NCBI RefSeq assembly: GCF_023229105.1
Contig: NZ_JALNZY010000012.1
Coordinates: 1-41,318, forward strand
DNA from: Sulfurimonas sp.
GTDB taxonomy: Bacteria > Campylobacterota > Campylobacteria > Campylobacterales > Sulfurimonadaceae
DNA length: 41,318 bases
Reading direction: 5' to 3'
The notes beneath the pieces were generated by a model. The model saw only the letters and a list, made by a program, of their open reading frames with translations, had not been told where the DNA came from and ran no database searches. The position numbers and the translations under genes were made by a program. Below, piece by piece: positions 1 to 8,551 of this stretch. Every line of letters begins with the position of its first letter. The first letter of the stretch is position 1.

Positions 1-38
1 GATCCTTGCAGGATTGGAAATGTAGGTCGCTGCCTAGT
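1..38 (+). rRNA. rrf: 5S ribosomal RNA, 3' end (partial)
   Basis: The first bases can fold as the GATCC/GGATT hairpin expected for helix IV of 5S rRNA, followed by GTAGG-TCGCTGCCTAG, which matches the usual 3' end of bacterial 5S rRNA (a GTAGG-type segment, then the helix I strand). The 5' part lies outside the window. A T-rich stretch (about 44-75) follows and may serve as the end of the rRNA operon. The exact 3' end (37-39) is uncertain. The assignment comes from recalled sequence character, not alignment. Confidence 0.75.
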
Positions 39-102
39 TGATCATTTTTACTTCTTACTCGACTTCTTCTTTTAACTAATTTCATTAACTAAATAATAAA
101 AA

Positions 103-789
103 TTAAATCGAATCCTCTATAACCCATTCATTACTTATTATATCTACATGTGTTTTATAGAGTCTGTTTAAAAAATATTGGCGCGATACCTCTTTTGCCC
201 CTAGGCTTTTTAAATGCTGTGTCGGTACTTGACAATCAATAAAGTCGTAACCCCATAATTTAAGATGTTTTACAAGGACAGCATAAGCAGATTTTGAAGC
301 ATCACCTACTAGTGAAAACATAGACTCCCCGCAAAACACGCTCCCTACTGCAATACCGTATAATCCGCCGACGAGTTTGCCGTCTTTGTAGCTCTCTACA
401 CTGTGTGCTATGCCCATGTCATGAAGCACGCTATAGGCTTCTATAATATCATCTTGAATCCAAGTTCCATTTTGGTTTTCTCTCTTTACGCCGCTGCATT
501 GTTTTATGACTTCTACAAAATTTTTATCAAATTTATACTCAAATTTTCCCATACTTTTCTTGAGTGAACGGCTTAGCTTAAAGTCATCAAGTTCCATGAT
601 TAGTCTGGGGTTTGTTGACCACCATATTATTGGATCACCTTTGCCATACCATGGAAATATCCCATTTTGATATGCACGTATAAGTCTGGATGGATTTAAA
701 TCACCTCCCCAGGCAACAATTCCATCTTCATTTGCATCATTTGGATTAGGAAATGTCAGTTCATATTTTTTTAACTTTGGTATATTCAA
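103..789 (-). CDS. aat: Leucyl/phenylalanyl-tRNA--protein transferase
   Basis: Aat moves Leu or Phe from charged tRNA to the N-terminal Arg or Lys of proteins, creating primary N-degrons in the cytoplasm. The 228-residue product is of usual family length. It has the N-terminal FPNPNDANEDGIVAWGGDL block (residues 14-32), then GIFPWY and WWSTNPR, and a central GGLYGIAVGSVFCGESMFS stretch, all Aat hallmarks. The start is a TTG at 789 that overlaps the clpA stop as TTGA. The gene is the last of a minus-strand operon with clpS and clpA, whose products degrade the substrates Aat makes, so the linkage is functional. Identification is firm; the start codon is less so. Confidence 0.95.
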   Translation of the reverse strand: MNIPKLKKYELTFPNPNDANEDGIVAWGGDLNPSRLIRAYQNGIFPWYGKGDPIIWWSTNPRLIMELDDFKLSRSLKKSMGKFEYKFDKNFVEVIKQCSGVKRENQNGTWIQDDIIEAYSVLHDMGIAHSVESYKDGKLVGGLYGIAVGSVFCGESMFSLVGDASKSAYAVLVKHLKLWGYDFIDCQVPTQHLKSLGAKEVSRQYFLNRLYKTHVDIISNEWVIEDSI

Positions 790-2963
790 ACCAGCTCTTT
801 AAACTTTAAAATAAGTTTTTTATTAAACGATACATTGACACTTCCGCCATTTTTTAGTTTTCCAAAAAGTATTTCATCGCTTAGTTTATTTGTAATATTA
901 TCTTGAATATACCTTTTTATCGGTCTTGCACCCATTTCAGGAGAGTAGGCGTTCTGAGCTATATACTCTACAGCTTTTGGGGAGAGTATTACAGTTATTT
1001 TTTTCTTTTTAAGTTGGCTGTTTAGCTCTTGTATAAACTTTTCTACAATACCTTTTACAACTTCGTTGCCCAACTGAGAAAACTCTACTACAGCATCTAG
1101 CCTATTTCTAAACTCAGGCGTAAAAAAGAGTTTTAACTCCTCATTTTTTGATAGAGAATCATCTTTGTTAAATCCCATCACATTTCTAGCGGTTGCTCCG
1201 ATATTTGATGTCATGATTAGGATAACATTTTGAAAATTTGCCTTATAACCATTGTTGTCGGTAAGAGTTGCGTTATCCATAATCTGAAGTAAAATATTTA
1301 CCAAATCAGGATGTGCTTTTTCAATCTCATCTAGCAGCAAAACGGTGTAAGGGTGCCTTTTTATCGCTTCTGTAAGTAATCCCCCCTGCTCATATCCTAC
1401 ATATCCAGGAGGTGCTCCGACAAGCCTGCTTAGGGCATGTTTTTCCATGTATTCGCTCATATCAAATCTCTCAAAATTTATACCTAATGTTTGACTAAGC
1501 GATAAGGCTAACTCTGTTTTACCAACGCCGGTAGGTCCAGAAAAAAGAAAGGATGCGATAGGCTTGTTTTGCGGGGTAAGACCTGCTTTTGAAATTTTTA
1601 TAGCCTTTGCTACCTCTGCAATGGCTCTATCTTGACCGATTACTTTTTTGCGTAAATTTTCCTCCAAATTAACAAGAGAGAGCGTCTCATCATTTGTCAC
1701 TTTTGAGCTTGACATGCCTACTATTTTAGAGACGGTATTTTCGATATCTGATGCGCCGACTACTCTCTTTTTTCTGCTCTTAAGATGAAAAGATGCGGCA
1801 GTTTCGTCTATTAAGTCTATTGCTTTATCCGGTAAAAATTTATCTGTAATATATCTTTTTGACAACTCAACAGCAGTTTTTAACGCATTATCCGTAAAGG
1901 TTACGTTGTGATGCTCTTCATACTTGCTTTTAAGCCCTTTTAATATTTTGTAAGTTATTTTAGCCGAGGGCTCGTTTATATCCACTTTAGAGAATCTTCT
2001 ACTTAGTGCTTTGTCTTTTTCAAATCCATTTCTATACTCCGCAAATGTGGTAGCGCCCATACATTTAAGTTCCCCTGATGCAAGAGCCGGTTTTAGCTGA
2101 TTTGCCGCATCCATAGTTCCGCTTGTTGCACCTGCACCTATTAGGGTGTGAATCTCGTCGATAAATAAAATCGCATTCGGGATAGATTTTAGTTCATCCA
2201 TAACGCCTTTTAATCGTTTTTCAAAATCTCCCCTATATTTTGTGCCAGCAAGCAAGGCACCCAGATCAAGTGCATAAAGTTCTGCATTTTGTATAATCTC
2301 AGGAACTTTTTGCGCCACTATATTTAGAGCCAACCCCTCTGCAATAGCAGTTTTTCCAACACCTGCTTCGCCTACTAAAATAGGATTATTTTTCTTTCTA
2401 CGGCATAAAATCTGTGTCACTCTTTGTATCTCAGCATCTCGCCCGATTACGGGGTCAATTTTCCCCTCTTTTGCTTTTTGAAGTAGATTTATAGAGTATT
2501 TTTCAAGATAGGACTCCTTCTCTCTTGAAGTCTCTTTTTCATCTGCATGAGAGATGATTTCCAAGATATCAAGCCTTGAGATTTGATACTCTAGAAGCAG
2601 CATGTATGCAAAAGAGTTTGTCTCATCATACAGAGCAATTAACAAATCGCCTATATCAGCACTCTGCTGCCCAGAGCCTTGAATATGTTTTATCATTCTA
2701 TCAATTAGTCTTGAGAGGGCAACGCTCTCAAAAGGCTCTTCTTCTATATTTTGCGGCAACGCATTTATATTTGCGCTTATATAATCCTTTAGAAGTTCTT
2801 TCATCCTCTGCACATCCCCACCGCAGGCAAAAATGATTTTTGCACCCTCGGCAGAGTTTAAAATCTGATAGAAAACATGTTCGATAGTAATATATTCATG
2901 TCTTAGCTTTTTTGCGTATATAATTGATTTTTGAAAAACCTCGTTTAATGTATAACTTATCAC
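786..2963 (-). CDS. clpA: ATP-dependent Clp protease ATP-binding subunit ClpA
   Basis: ClpA is the AAA+ unfoldase that feeds proteins to ClpP. The 725-residue product has a Clp N-domain (about 1-140), a first AAA module with Walker A GEAGVGKT (198-205) and Walker B LFIDEIHTL, and a second module with Walker A GPTGVGKT and LLLDEIEKA, ending in a C-terminal D2-small domain. The short linker, without a long ClpB-type coiled-coil middle domain, and the clpS neighbour favour ClpA over ClpB or ClpC. It starts at a GTG whose first G is the last base of the clpS TAG stop, with a GGAGG ribosome binding site inside the end of clpS, so translation is probably coupled. clpP is not in the window. Confidence 0.96.
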   Translation of the reverse strand: MISYTLNEVFQKSIIYAKKLRHEYITIEHVFYQILNSAEGAKIIFACGGDVQRMKELLKDYISANINALPQNIEEEPFESVALSRLIDRMIKHIQGSGQQSADIGDLLIALYDETNSFAYMLLLEYQISRLDILEIISHADEKETSREKESYLEKYSINLLQKAKEGKIDPVIGRDAEIQRVTQILCRRKKNNPILVGEAGVGKTAIAEGLALNIVAQKVPEIIQNAELYALDLGALLAGTKYRGDFEKRLKGVMDELKSIPNAILFIDEIHTLIGAGATSGTMDAANQLKPALASGELKCMGATTFAEYRNGFEKDKALSRRFSKVDINEPSAKITYKILKGLKSKYEEHHNVTFTDNALKTAVELSKRYITDKFLPDKAIDLIDETAASFHLKSRKKRVVGASDIENTVSKIVGMSSSKVTNDETLSLVNLEENLRKKVIGQDRAIAEVAKAIKISKAGLTPQNKPIASFLFSGPTGVGKTELALSLSQTLGINFERFDMSEYMEKHALSRLVGAPPGYVGYEQGGLLTEAIKRHPYTVLLLDEIEKAHPDLVNILLQIMDNATLTDNNGYKANFQNVILIMTSNIGATARNVMGFNKDDSLSKNEELKLFFTPEFRNRLDAVVEFSQLGNEVVKGIVEKFIQELNSQLKKKKITVILSPKAVEYIAQNAYSPEMGARPIKRYIQDNITNKLSDEILFGKLKNGGSVNVSFNKKLILKFKELV

Positions 2964-3262
2964 TACTCCTCCTCCATCTCAGCTCTAAGAGGAAAACCAC
3001 TCTCTCTGGCTTTTTTATGTACCTGCATTACCTTAGTTTCGGCGATTTCATGAGTATAGACTCCACAAACGCCTTTATCTTTTTTATGAACTTCAAGCAT
3101 TACAGCCTCCGCCTCTTCATAGCTTTTGTGAAATATGCTTATTAAAATCTCTATCACAAACTCCATAGCCGTATAGTCATCGTTTAGAATGAGCACTTTA
3201 TATTTTTTAGGATGCTTAAGCGATATCTCGTTGATGGTTTCTAAATCTGTATTTGTTGCCAT
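2963..3262 (-). CDS. clpS: ATP-dependent Clp protease adaptor protein ClpS
   Basis: ClpS is the N-recognin that binds N-terminal Leu, Phe, Trp or Tyr and hands substrates to ClpA. The 99-residue product carries the family core: YKVLILNDDYTAMEFVIEIL (about 22-41), whose NDDYT and M form part of the N-degron pocket, then MLEVHKKDKGVCGVYTHEIAETK with the conserved HKKG-like turn. A ribosome binding site (AGGAAA) precedes the ATG. The gene is 14 bases after the PLP enzyme and shares one base with clpA, so all are likely on one transcript with aat. Confidence 0.96.
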   Translation of the reverse strand: MATNTDLETINEISLKHPKKYKVLILNDDYTAMEFVIEILISIFHKSYEEAEAVMLEVHKKDKGVCGVYTHEIAETKVMQVHKKARESGFPLRAEMEEE

Positions 3263-3276
3263 ATTTTTCCTATTAT

Positions 3277-4512
3277 TTAGTTTGCAGCAGCTAGAAAATC
3301 CTCAATGATATCTTGTGGATTTTCAAGTCCAATTGATACACGAATCAGGCCATCTGTTATCCCAAGAAATTTCCTTGTATCTTCATCAAAGTCTCTGTAA
3401 ATTGTAGAAGCCATATGTAAGGCGAGGGTTCTACTATCTCCAATATTTGCAGTAATTGTTGCTAATTTTGTTTTATTTAAAAATTGGTACGCTTTTTCCT
3501 TTGTACCCATATCTATAGTTAGGAGCGTTCCACATCCATTTTTAAAGTCGTTTAAATATCTCTCGTGATGCGGATGTGTTTTTAAGCATGGATGATTTAT
3601 ATTTAATCCATTTTTACTCAACTCTTTAGCTACTGTTGTTACACTGTTTATAACTCTTTGCATCCTAAGCGGCAGTGTTTCAAGACCTAATAGTGTTAGA
3701 TAACTTGAGTTTGCATTGGCGCTCATTCCAAAGTCCCTCATCGCTCTTTTTTTAGCATTTGCAATCAGTGCCATTTTCCCGACACCTTTTATAAACTTAT
3801 GCAACTCTTGATACCTAGGTGTTTTAAACTTATCCTTACCATCATTAATGGCGCGAAAAACTGCACATCCGCCAAGCGCAGAGGAGTTTCCACAGATGAT
3901 TTTGGTAGTTGAGTAAACAACTATATCAGCACCGAGTGCTAAGGGTAAAATACTCATTGGAGTTATGGTGTTATCAACCATTAAGACAATTCCGGCATCA
4001 TTTGCGATTTGTGCAATTTTTTTAATGTCTGGAAGTCTCATATTTGGGTTTCCGACACTCTCTAAAAATATGATTTTCGTATTTTCGTTTATTACATTTT
4101 TTATGTTTTGAAATTCATCTACATCAAAAAAGTGAGTTGTTATTCCAAAACGTTTTAGTGTTTCTGAAAACAGCGCATAAGTTCCACCAAAAAGACCACC
4201 GATGGAGATGATTTCATCTCCAGATGTCAAGAGTGACATTGTTGCAAGGGTGGTTGCACCCATGCCCGAACTTGTTGCAACGGCACCTACTCCTCCATCC
4301 ATCTTTGCCATAAGGGTCTCTAATTTCGCGGTAGTTGGATTCCCCATTCTTGAGTAGAGTGGTTTTTTTATGCTGCCATCAAAAATTCCTTCTGCTATTT
4401 CTGGAGTTGCGTAAGCAAAAGAAGCAGAATTTACGATAGATGGACTTACAGCTCCATCTTTACCTCCAATACCCTGAACAAATTCGGTACAATACTCTTC
4501 AAACTGATTCAT
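3277..4512 (-). CDS. Cys/Met metabolism PLP-dependent enzyme (O-acetylhomoserine sulfhydrylase or methionine gamma-lyase type)
   Basis: This is a fold-type I PLP enzyme of the trans-sulfuration family, acting in homocysteine/methionine or cysteine metabolism. The 411 residues show YSRMGNPT (53-60), the SSGMGA phosphate-binding turn (81-86), the cofactor-ring contact region and VDNT (179-182), and the Schiff-base lysine in STTK (Lys204). The motif after the lysine reads CGNSSALGG where most relatives have GHS, so the substrate cannot be read off safely. Length fits O-acetylhomoserine sulfhydrylase or methionine gamma-lyase slightly better than cystathionine gamma-synthase. It is the first gene of the minus-strand operon with clpS-clpA-aat, with an AAAGG ribosome binding site and a TATAAT box about 30 bases upstream. 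Confidence 0.85.
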   Translation of the reverse strand: MNQFEEYCTEFVQGIGGKDGAVSPSIVNSASFAYATPEIAEGIFDGSIKKPLYSRMGNPTTAKLETLMAKMDGGVGAVATSSGMGATTLATMSLLTSGDEIISIGGLFGGTYALFSETLKRFGITTHFFDVDEFQNIKNVINENTKIIFLESVGNPNMRLPDIKKIAQIANDAGIVLMVDNTITPMSILPLALGADIVVYSTTKIICGNSSALGGCAVFRAINDGKDKFKTPRYQELHKFIKGVGKMALIANAKKRAMRDFGMSANANSSYLTLLGLETLPLRMQRVINSVTTVAKELSKNGLNINHPCLKTHPHHERYLNDFKNGCGTLLTIDMGTKEKAYQFLNKTKLATITANIGDSRTLALHMASTIYRDFDEDTRKFLGITDGLIRVSIGLENPQDIIEDFLAAAN

Positions 4513-4539
4513 TTATATATGCCTTTTAGTAATGAATGG

Positions 4540-4545
4540 ATTATA
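4540..4545 (-). promoter_or_regulatory. Predicted -10 box for the PLP enzyme-clpS-clpA-aat operon
   Basis: On the minus strand this reads TATAAT, about 28 bases before the ATG at 4512, which leaves a leader of about 20 bases with an AAAGG ribosome binding site. No convincing -35 box is seen, as is common in Campylobacterota. The site lies in the short gap between two divergent genes. Confidence 0.55.
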
Positions 4546-4562
4546 CCAAACTAGAGATAATT

Positions 4563-5210
4563 ATGAGAAAAAGAATATTTATTACTGCTACAAATACAGA
4601 TATAGGTAAGACTTACACAACTAAACTGCTTTTAAAAGAGTTTGCTTCTCGAGGTCTTAGCGTTGGGGTTATAAAGCCGATAGAGACGGGAGTTGTGGAT
4701 GGATATGCGCACGACGCAGAGGAGCTTTTAGAGTGTGTAAAAGAGCTTAATCCAAAGCTTTGGTCATTGGAGGCTGAGGATATTGTTCCCATAGTTTATG
4801 AGTTGGCGGCGGCTCCATATATAGCATCAGGTAACACACCACTTGATTTGAAAAAGATTAAGATGAAAATAGAAGAGCTCGAAGCATTATGCGATGTTGT
4901 AGTTATCGAAGGTGCGGGCGGACTTTATGTTCCCATTGATGAAGAGTACATGATGATTGATTTGATTTCAAAGTTAGATGCCGTTGCACTTTTGGTTACG
5001 CACTGCTCCCTTGGCTGTATAAACGATACGCTTCTAAGTAAAAAAGCACTGCAGGAGAGAAATATTCAACATCTAGTAGCTTTTAACTGCACAGAAGAGG
5101 ATAAGAGTTTTTCGCAAATATCAGAACCATATTTTTTACAGACGGGCTTTAGAGTCTTAAAAGTTTGTAATGATATTGATATTATATGTGATGTCTTGTA
5201 TAATTTATAA
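4563..5210 (+). CDS. bioD: Dethiobiotin synthetase (ATP-dependent)
   Basis: BioD closes the ureido ring of dethiobiotin from 7,8-diaminopelargonic acid, CO2 and ATP, the next-to-last step of biotin synthesis. From the ATG at 4563 the protein is 215 residues, beginning MRKRIFITATNTDIGKT with the BioD P-loop (TxTDxGKT type). KPIETG (the substrate loop) and VIEGAGGLYVP (the EGAGG motif) follow. An in-frame ATG at 4536 would add nine residues lying over the divergent promoter, so 4563 is preferred, with AGAGATAA as a modest ribosome binding site. No other bio genes are in view. pyrB follows 22 bases downstream. Confidence 0.93.
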   Translation: MRKRIFITATNTDIGKTYTTKLLLKEFASRGLSVGVIKPIETGVVDGYAHDAEELLECVKELNPKLWSLEAEDIVPIVYELAAAPYIASGNTPLDLKKIKMKIEELEALCDVVVIEGAGGLYVPIDEEYMMIDLISKLDAVALLVTHCSLGCINDTLLSKKALQERNIQHLVAFNCTEEDKSFSQISEPYFLQTGFRVLKVCNDIDIICDVLYNL

Positions 5211-5232
5211 ATTATTTTAAAAAAAGAGCGGT

Positions 5233-6123
5233 ATGAGACATTTAACTACAACTTATGATTTTACGGTTAAAGAGATAGAGGCGATTTTAGAAGATGCAGA
5301 GTTTTTTGCTAAAAAGATTAAAGAGGGCAATAAGCTTGAAAAAATCTTAGAAGATAAAATTATAGTCACTCTTTTTTTTGAAAACTCTACAAGAACAAGA
5401 AGCTCTTTTGAGATAGCTGCAAAGAGACTCGGGGCAGAGGTCGTTCATCTTGATGTGGCTAATAGTTCTACCAAAAAAGGCGAAACCCTTGTAGATACGG
5501 CTATGAACCTTGATGCTATGAGTCCGCATGCCATCATTGTCAGACATCAAAATTCAGGGGTGCCAAAAATTCTCTCAAATTATACAAAAGCCTCCATCAT
5601 AAATGCAGGAGACGGTGCGCATGCACATCCTACGCAGGCACTTTTAGACCTCTTTACGCTGAAAAAACATTTTGGTAATCTTAGAGGTAAGAAGATAGCC
5701 ATAGTCGGGGATATAAAAAACTCAAGAGTCGCAAACTCAAATATCGAACTCTTAGGAAGGTTTGGCATGGAGGTTATCTTGGTTGCCCCTCCGCAATTTT
5801 TACCAAAAACCGACTTAAGATCTACGCACTATTTAAGTGAAATCATAGATGAGGTAGATGCGATTATGAGTCTTAGAACGCAGACTGAGAGGCACTCATC
5901 TCAAACCTATGCTTCGCTCAAAGATTATGCAAGTGACTTTTGTATAACCGCAAGACTCGTCGGCGATAGAGATATAATCTTGCTTCATCCAGGACCTGTT
6001 CACAGAAATATAGATATATGTGATGCACTTTTAGCAGATAAGAGATGCAAGGTTTTAGAGCAGGTCTCAAACGGTGTAGCAATCAGAATGGCAGTGCTTA
6101 AAAAACTTATTTATGACGTTTGA
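5233..6123 (+). CDS. pyrB: Aspartate carbamoyltransferase, catalytic chain
   Basis: PyrB joins carbamoyl phosphate and aspartate, the first committed step of pyrimidine synthesis. The 296-residue protein is of normal length. It has FFENSTRTRSSFE (about 49-61), the carbamoyl-phosphate loop, then HPTQALLDLFTL in the hinge region and LHPGPVHRN near the C terminus (the HPGPxxR motif). STRTR plus HPTQ, with HPGPVHRN rather than an ornithine SMG loop, separates it from ornithine carbamoyltransferase. No pyrI regulatory chain is adjacent. Its end overlaps pabB by 11 bases. Confidence 0.95.
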   Translation: MRHLTTTYDFTVKEIEAILEDAEFFAKKIKEGNKLEKILEDKIIVTLFFENSTRTRSSFEIAAKRLGAEVVHLDVANSSTKKGETLVDTAMNLDAMSPHAIIVRHQNSGVPKILSNYTKASIINAGDGAHAHPTQALLDLFTLKKHFGNLRGKKIAIVGDIKNSRVANSNIELLGRFGMEVILVAPPQFLPKTDLRSTHYLSEIIDEVDAIMSLRTQTERHSSQTYASLKDYASDFCITARLVGDRDIILLHPGPVHRNIDICDALLADKRCKVLEQVSNGVAIRMAVLKKLIYDV

Positions 6124-7051
6124 TGATTTAAACTCTCTTGGAAAAAGAGCAGAGCCTTTTTTATTTATATCAGATTTTAAAGCACAAAACTTACAAATAA
6201 TCCCCCTTAGAGAGCTTGAGGAGAATGATGTTGAGTATCGTATTGAGAAAAATTACACTCCAAAACCACATAGTGGATTTTTAGCTAAAAGAGCACTCCC
6301 TTTTGAACAATACAAAAAAAAGTTTGATTTTGTCATAGAAAAAATAAAAGCGGGCGAGACATATCTTTTAAACCTGACTCAGCCAACAAAAATCAAAACA
6401 AAATTAACACTTAAAGAGATATTTGAATGTGCAAATGCTCGCTACAAACTTAGATATAAAGATGAGTTTGTCTGCTTCTCTCCGGAGAAGTTTGTCACGA
6501 TAGAGGATTCTAAAATCTCTACATTTCCCATGAAAGGCACGATTGACGCATCAATTTTAAATGCAAAAGAGCTTATTTTAAATAATGATAAAGAGATGGC
6601 AGAACATGTTATGGTTGTTGATCTTTTAAGAAACGACCTCTCTATTATTGCAAAAAATGTAAAAGTTGAAAAGTTTCGATATATCACTGAGATAGAAGCA
6701 GGGGAGAAAAAACTTCTCCATGTAAGCTCTCATATAAGCGGAGATGTCGGGGATGACTGGCATGCTAGGATAGGAGATATTTTAAAAGCCCTCCTTCCCG
6801 CAGGAAGCATAAGCGGAGCGCCTAAAAAGAGCACTTTAGATATAATAGAGCAGGTTGAGGGGTATGAGCGAGGGTACTTTAGCGGAGTGTTTGGTGTTTA
6901 TGACGGCAAAACATTTAAGAGTGCAGTGATGATAAGATTTGTCGAAAAAACACAAGAGGGATATACCTATAAGAGTGGTGGAGGTATAACGCTTGATAGT
7001 GATGCTAAAAGTGAATATGCAGAACTTTTAGATAAAGTTTATCTACCATAA
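6113..7051 (+). CDS. pabB: Aminodeoxychorismate synthase component I (chorismate-binding)
   Basis: The protein belongs to the chorismate-binding family (PabB/TrpE) and probably makes 4-amino-4-deoxychorismate for folate. At 312 residues it is a short form with only the catalytic domain. Signature stretches are GETYLLNLTQ, FPMKGTID, DLLRNDL (about 169-175), PAGSISGAPK (about 235-244), FSGVFGVYDG and KSGGGITLDSD. PAGSISGAPK and the lone short domain favour PabB over TrpE. A glutaminase (pabA) and lyase (pabC) are not adjacent. It starts inside the end of pyrB in another frame, indicating translational coupling. Confidence 0.88.
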   Translation: MTFDDLNSLGKRAEPFLFISDFKAQNLQIIPLRELEENDVEYRIEKNYTPKPHSGFLAKRALPFEQYKKKFDFVIEKIKAGETYLLNLTQPTKIKTKLTLKEIFECANARYKLRYKDEFVCFSPEKFVTIEDSKISTFPMKGTIDASILNAKELILNNDKEMAEHVMVVDLLRNDLSIIAKNVKVEKFRYITEIEAGEKKLLHVSSHISGDVGDDWHARIGDILKALLPAGSISGAPKKSTLDIIEQVEGYERGYFSGVFGVYDGKTFKSAVMIRFVEKTQEGYTYKSGGGITLDSDAKSEYAELLDKVYLP

Positions 7052-7066
7052 AAGAGGTAATTGTAA

Positions 7067-8464
7067 ATGTTTAAGCTAGATGGTTTTTTTACAAGCGGAT
7101 GGGATTTTAACGAGTCTCAGCAGGATCTTAAAAATAGATATCAGATGATAAATATAGGGATATTGCTCTCAGGGGGTGGACTAATCTATGGAATCATAGG
7201 AAACTATGTAAGAGATATCCACGGTTTTATACCCATGGAGATAGTTCTTTTATGTATGAACTTTATGATGTTTTTTGCATTAAGAAAATATCGCCATTTT
7301 TTCGAATTTTTTGCCACTGCTATGACCGTTCAATATACTTTTTTATTTTTGTTTCTTATTTATGCCGGCGAACCAAATGATTTGAAACACCTTTGGATTT
7401 TTACTTATCCTATTATACTTCTGTATTTTCAAAAGGTTAGGCATGCAGTATATTGGCTTGTTTTTATCCTTTTTATGATTATAATCGGGCCTCTGCAAAA
7501 TTTTGTGCAGATAAAGTATTCCATGTATCAAGCTTCATACCTCTCCTTTGTTTTAGTCGTAATCAGCATAATAATCTACTTTTACCAGAGAAAAATAGAT
7601 GAGGTAAGGAGTATTATTTTAGAGCAGCAAGAGATGTTACGAAACTTTAATCAAGAGCTAGAAAAGCAGGTAAAGGATAAAACAACAGAGCTTAGGAAGC
7701 TAAATGAATCACTCGAACTTAAAGTAGAACAAAAACTAGAAGAGTTAAGAGGAAAAGATCAGATTTTAAAGGTACAATCTAAACAGGCGGTCATGGGCGA
7801 AATGATAAGCATGATAGCACACCAGTGGAGGCAGCCACTCTCTACTATTACGTTGCAAATCGCAAATTTACAGCTTAAACAACTCCTTGGCAAAGAGGGA
7901 AGCCGTGAAGAGATAGATGCAGCACTTAGCAATATCAGCGATACGATAGTTTATCTCTCCGATACTATTGATGACTTTAAAACCTATTTTCATCCCAATA
8001 AAGAGATGCAAGATATCGAGATTCATGAGCTGCTAAAAAGAGCACTCAATTTTGCACTCTCAAGAGTGAGTGACACTAATATAAAAATTTCCATAAATAA
8101 AAGCGCTGATATATATGTAAAAACTTATGTAAATGAGCTTATTCAAGTGGTACTCAATATCTTAAACAATGCTATTGATGCACATAATGAGACAAAAAAC
8201 AGTAATCCAATTATAAATTTAAGTGTTAAAACGCCGGAAGATATGGTTTTTATATATATAGAGGATAATGCTGGAGGCATAAGCAGCGAAAATCTACCAT
8301 CTCTTTTTGAGCCCTACTTTAGTACAAAGGGCAAAAATGGAACAGGATTGGGGCTCTACATGAGTCAGATGATAATACAGAAGCAGTTTGGCGGTGAGAT
8401 TGATGTGCAGAGTAAAAACGGCGGATCGTCATTTGTCATAAAAATTCCTAAAAGCATTGCTTAA
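7067..8464 (+). CDS. Membrane-bound sensor histidine kinase (HWRQPL type), orphan
   Basis: The 465-residue sensor kinase has about five or six hydrophobic helices between residues 27 and 175, a long coiled coil (about 178-245, rich in E, K, Q and L), a phosphoacceptor in IAHQWRQPLSTI (His252), an N-box (LNILNNAIDA), G1 (EDNAGGI) and G2 (GTGLGLYMSQ). The AHQWRQPL variant of the H-box is frequent among Campylobacterota kinases. The N-terminal membrane part has no recognised extracellular sensor, so the signal may be sensed in the membrane. No response regulator is adjacent: pabB lies 15 bases upstream and tal downstream with its own promoter. The partner is unknown. Confidence 0.88.
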   Translation: MFKLDGFFTSGWDFNESQQDLKNRYQMINIGILLSGGGLIYGIIGNYVRDIHGFIPMEIVLLCMNFMMFFALRKYRHFFEFFATAMTVQYTFLFLFLIYAGEPNDLKHLWIFTYPIILLYFQKVRHAVYWLVFILFMIIIGPLQNFVQIKYSMYQASYLSFVLVVISIIIYFYQRKIDEVRSIILEQQEMLRNFNQELEKQVKDKTTELRKLNESLELKVEQKLEELRGKDQILKVQSKQAVMGEMISMIAHQWRQPLSTITLQIANLQLKQLLGKEGSREEIDAALSNISDTIVYLSDTIDDFKTYFHPNKEMQDIEIHELLKRALNFALSRVSDTNIKISINKSADIYVKTYVNELIQVVLNILNNAIDAHNETKNSNPIINLSVKTPEDMVFIYIEDNAGGISSENLPSLFEPYFSTKGKNGTGLGLYMSQMIIQKQFGGEIDVQSKNGGSSFVIKIPKSIA

Positions 8465-8519
8465 AAGAGTAAAAAGAGTATTTTAAAGAGTGTTTAAAAT
8501 AAATTGAGAATTTTTAAGT

Positions 8520-8525
8520 TATAAT
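8520..8525 (+). promoter_or_regulatory. Predicted -10 box for tal-pilT
   Basis: TATAAT lies 26 bases before the tal ATG in the 87-base gap after the sensor kinase gene. The leader holds an AAGG ribosome binding site. The gap upstream has three AAAGAGT direct repeats (8463-8492) of unknown meaning. Confidence 0.5.
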
Positions 8526-8551
8526 TTAATAAAACAAGCAAGGCTAACAAA

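Noticed and set aside
2576..3145. Plus-strand open frames opposite clpA and clpS
   Set aside because: They lie wholly opposite well-conserved genes and show no domain, start site or codon pattern of their own.
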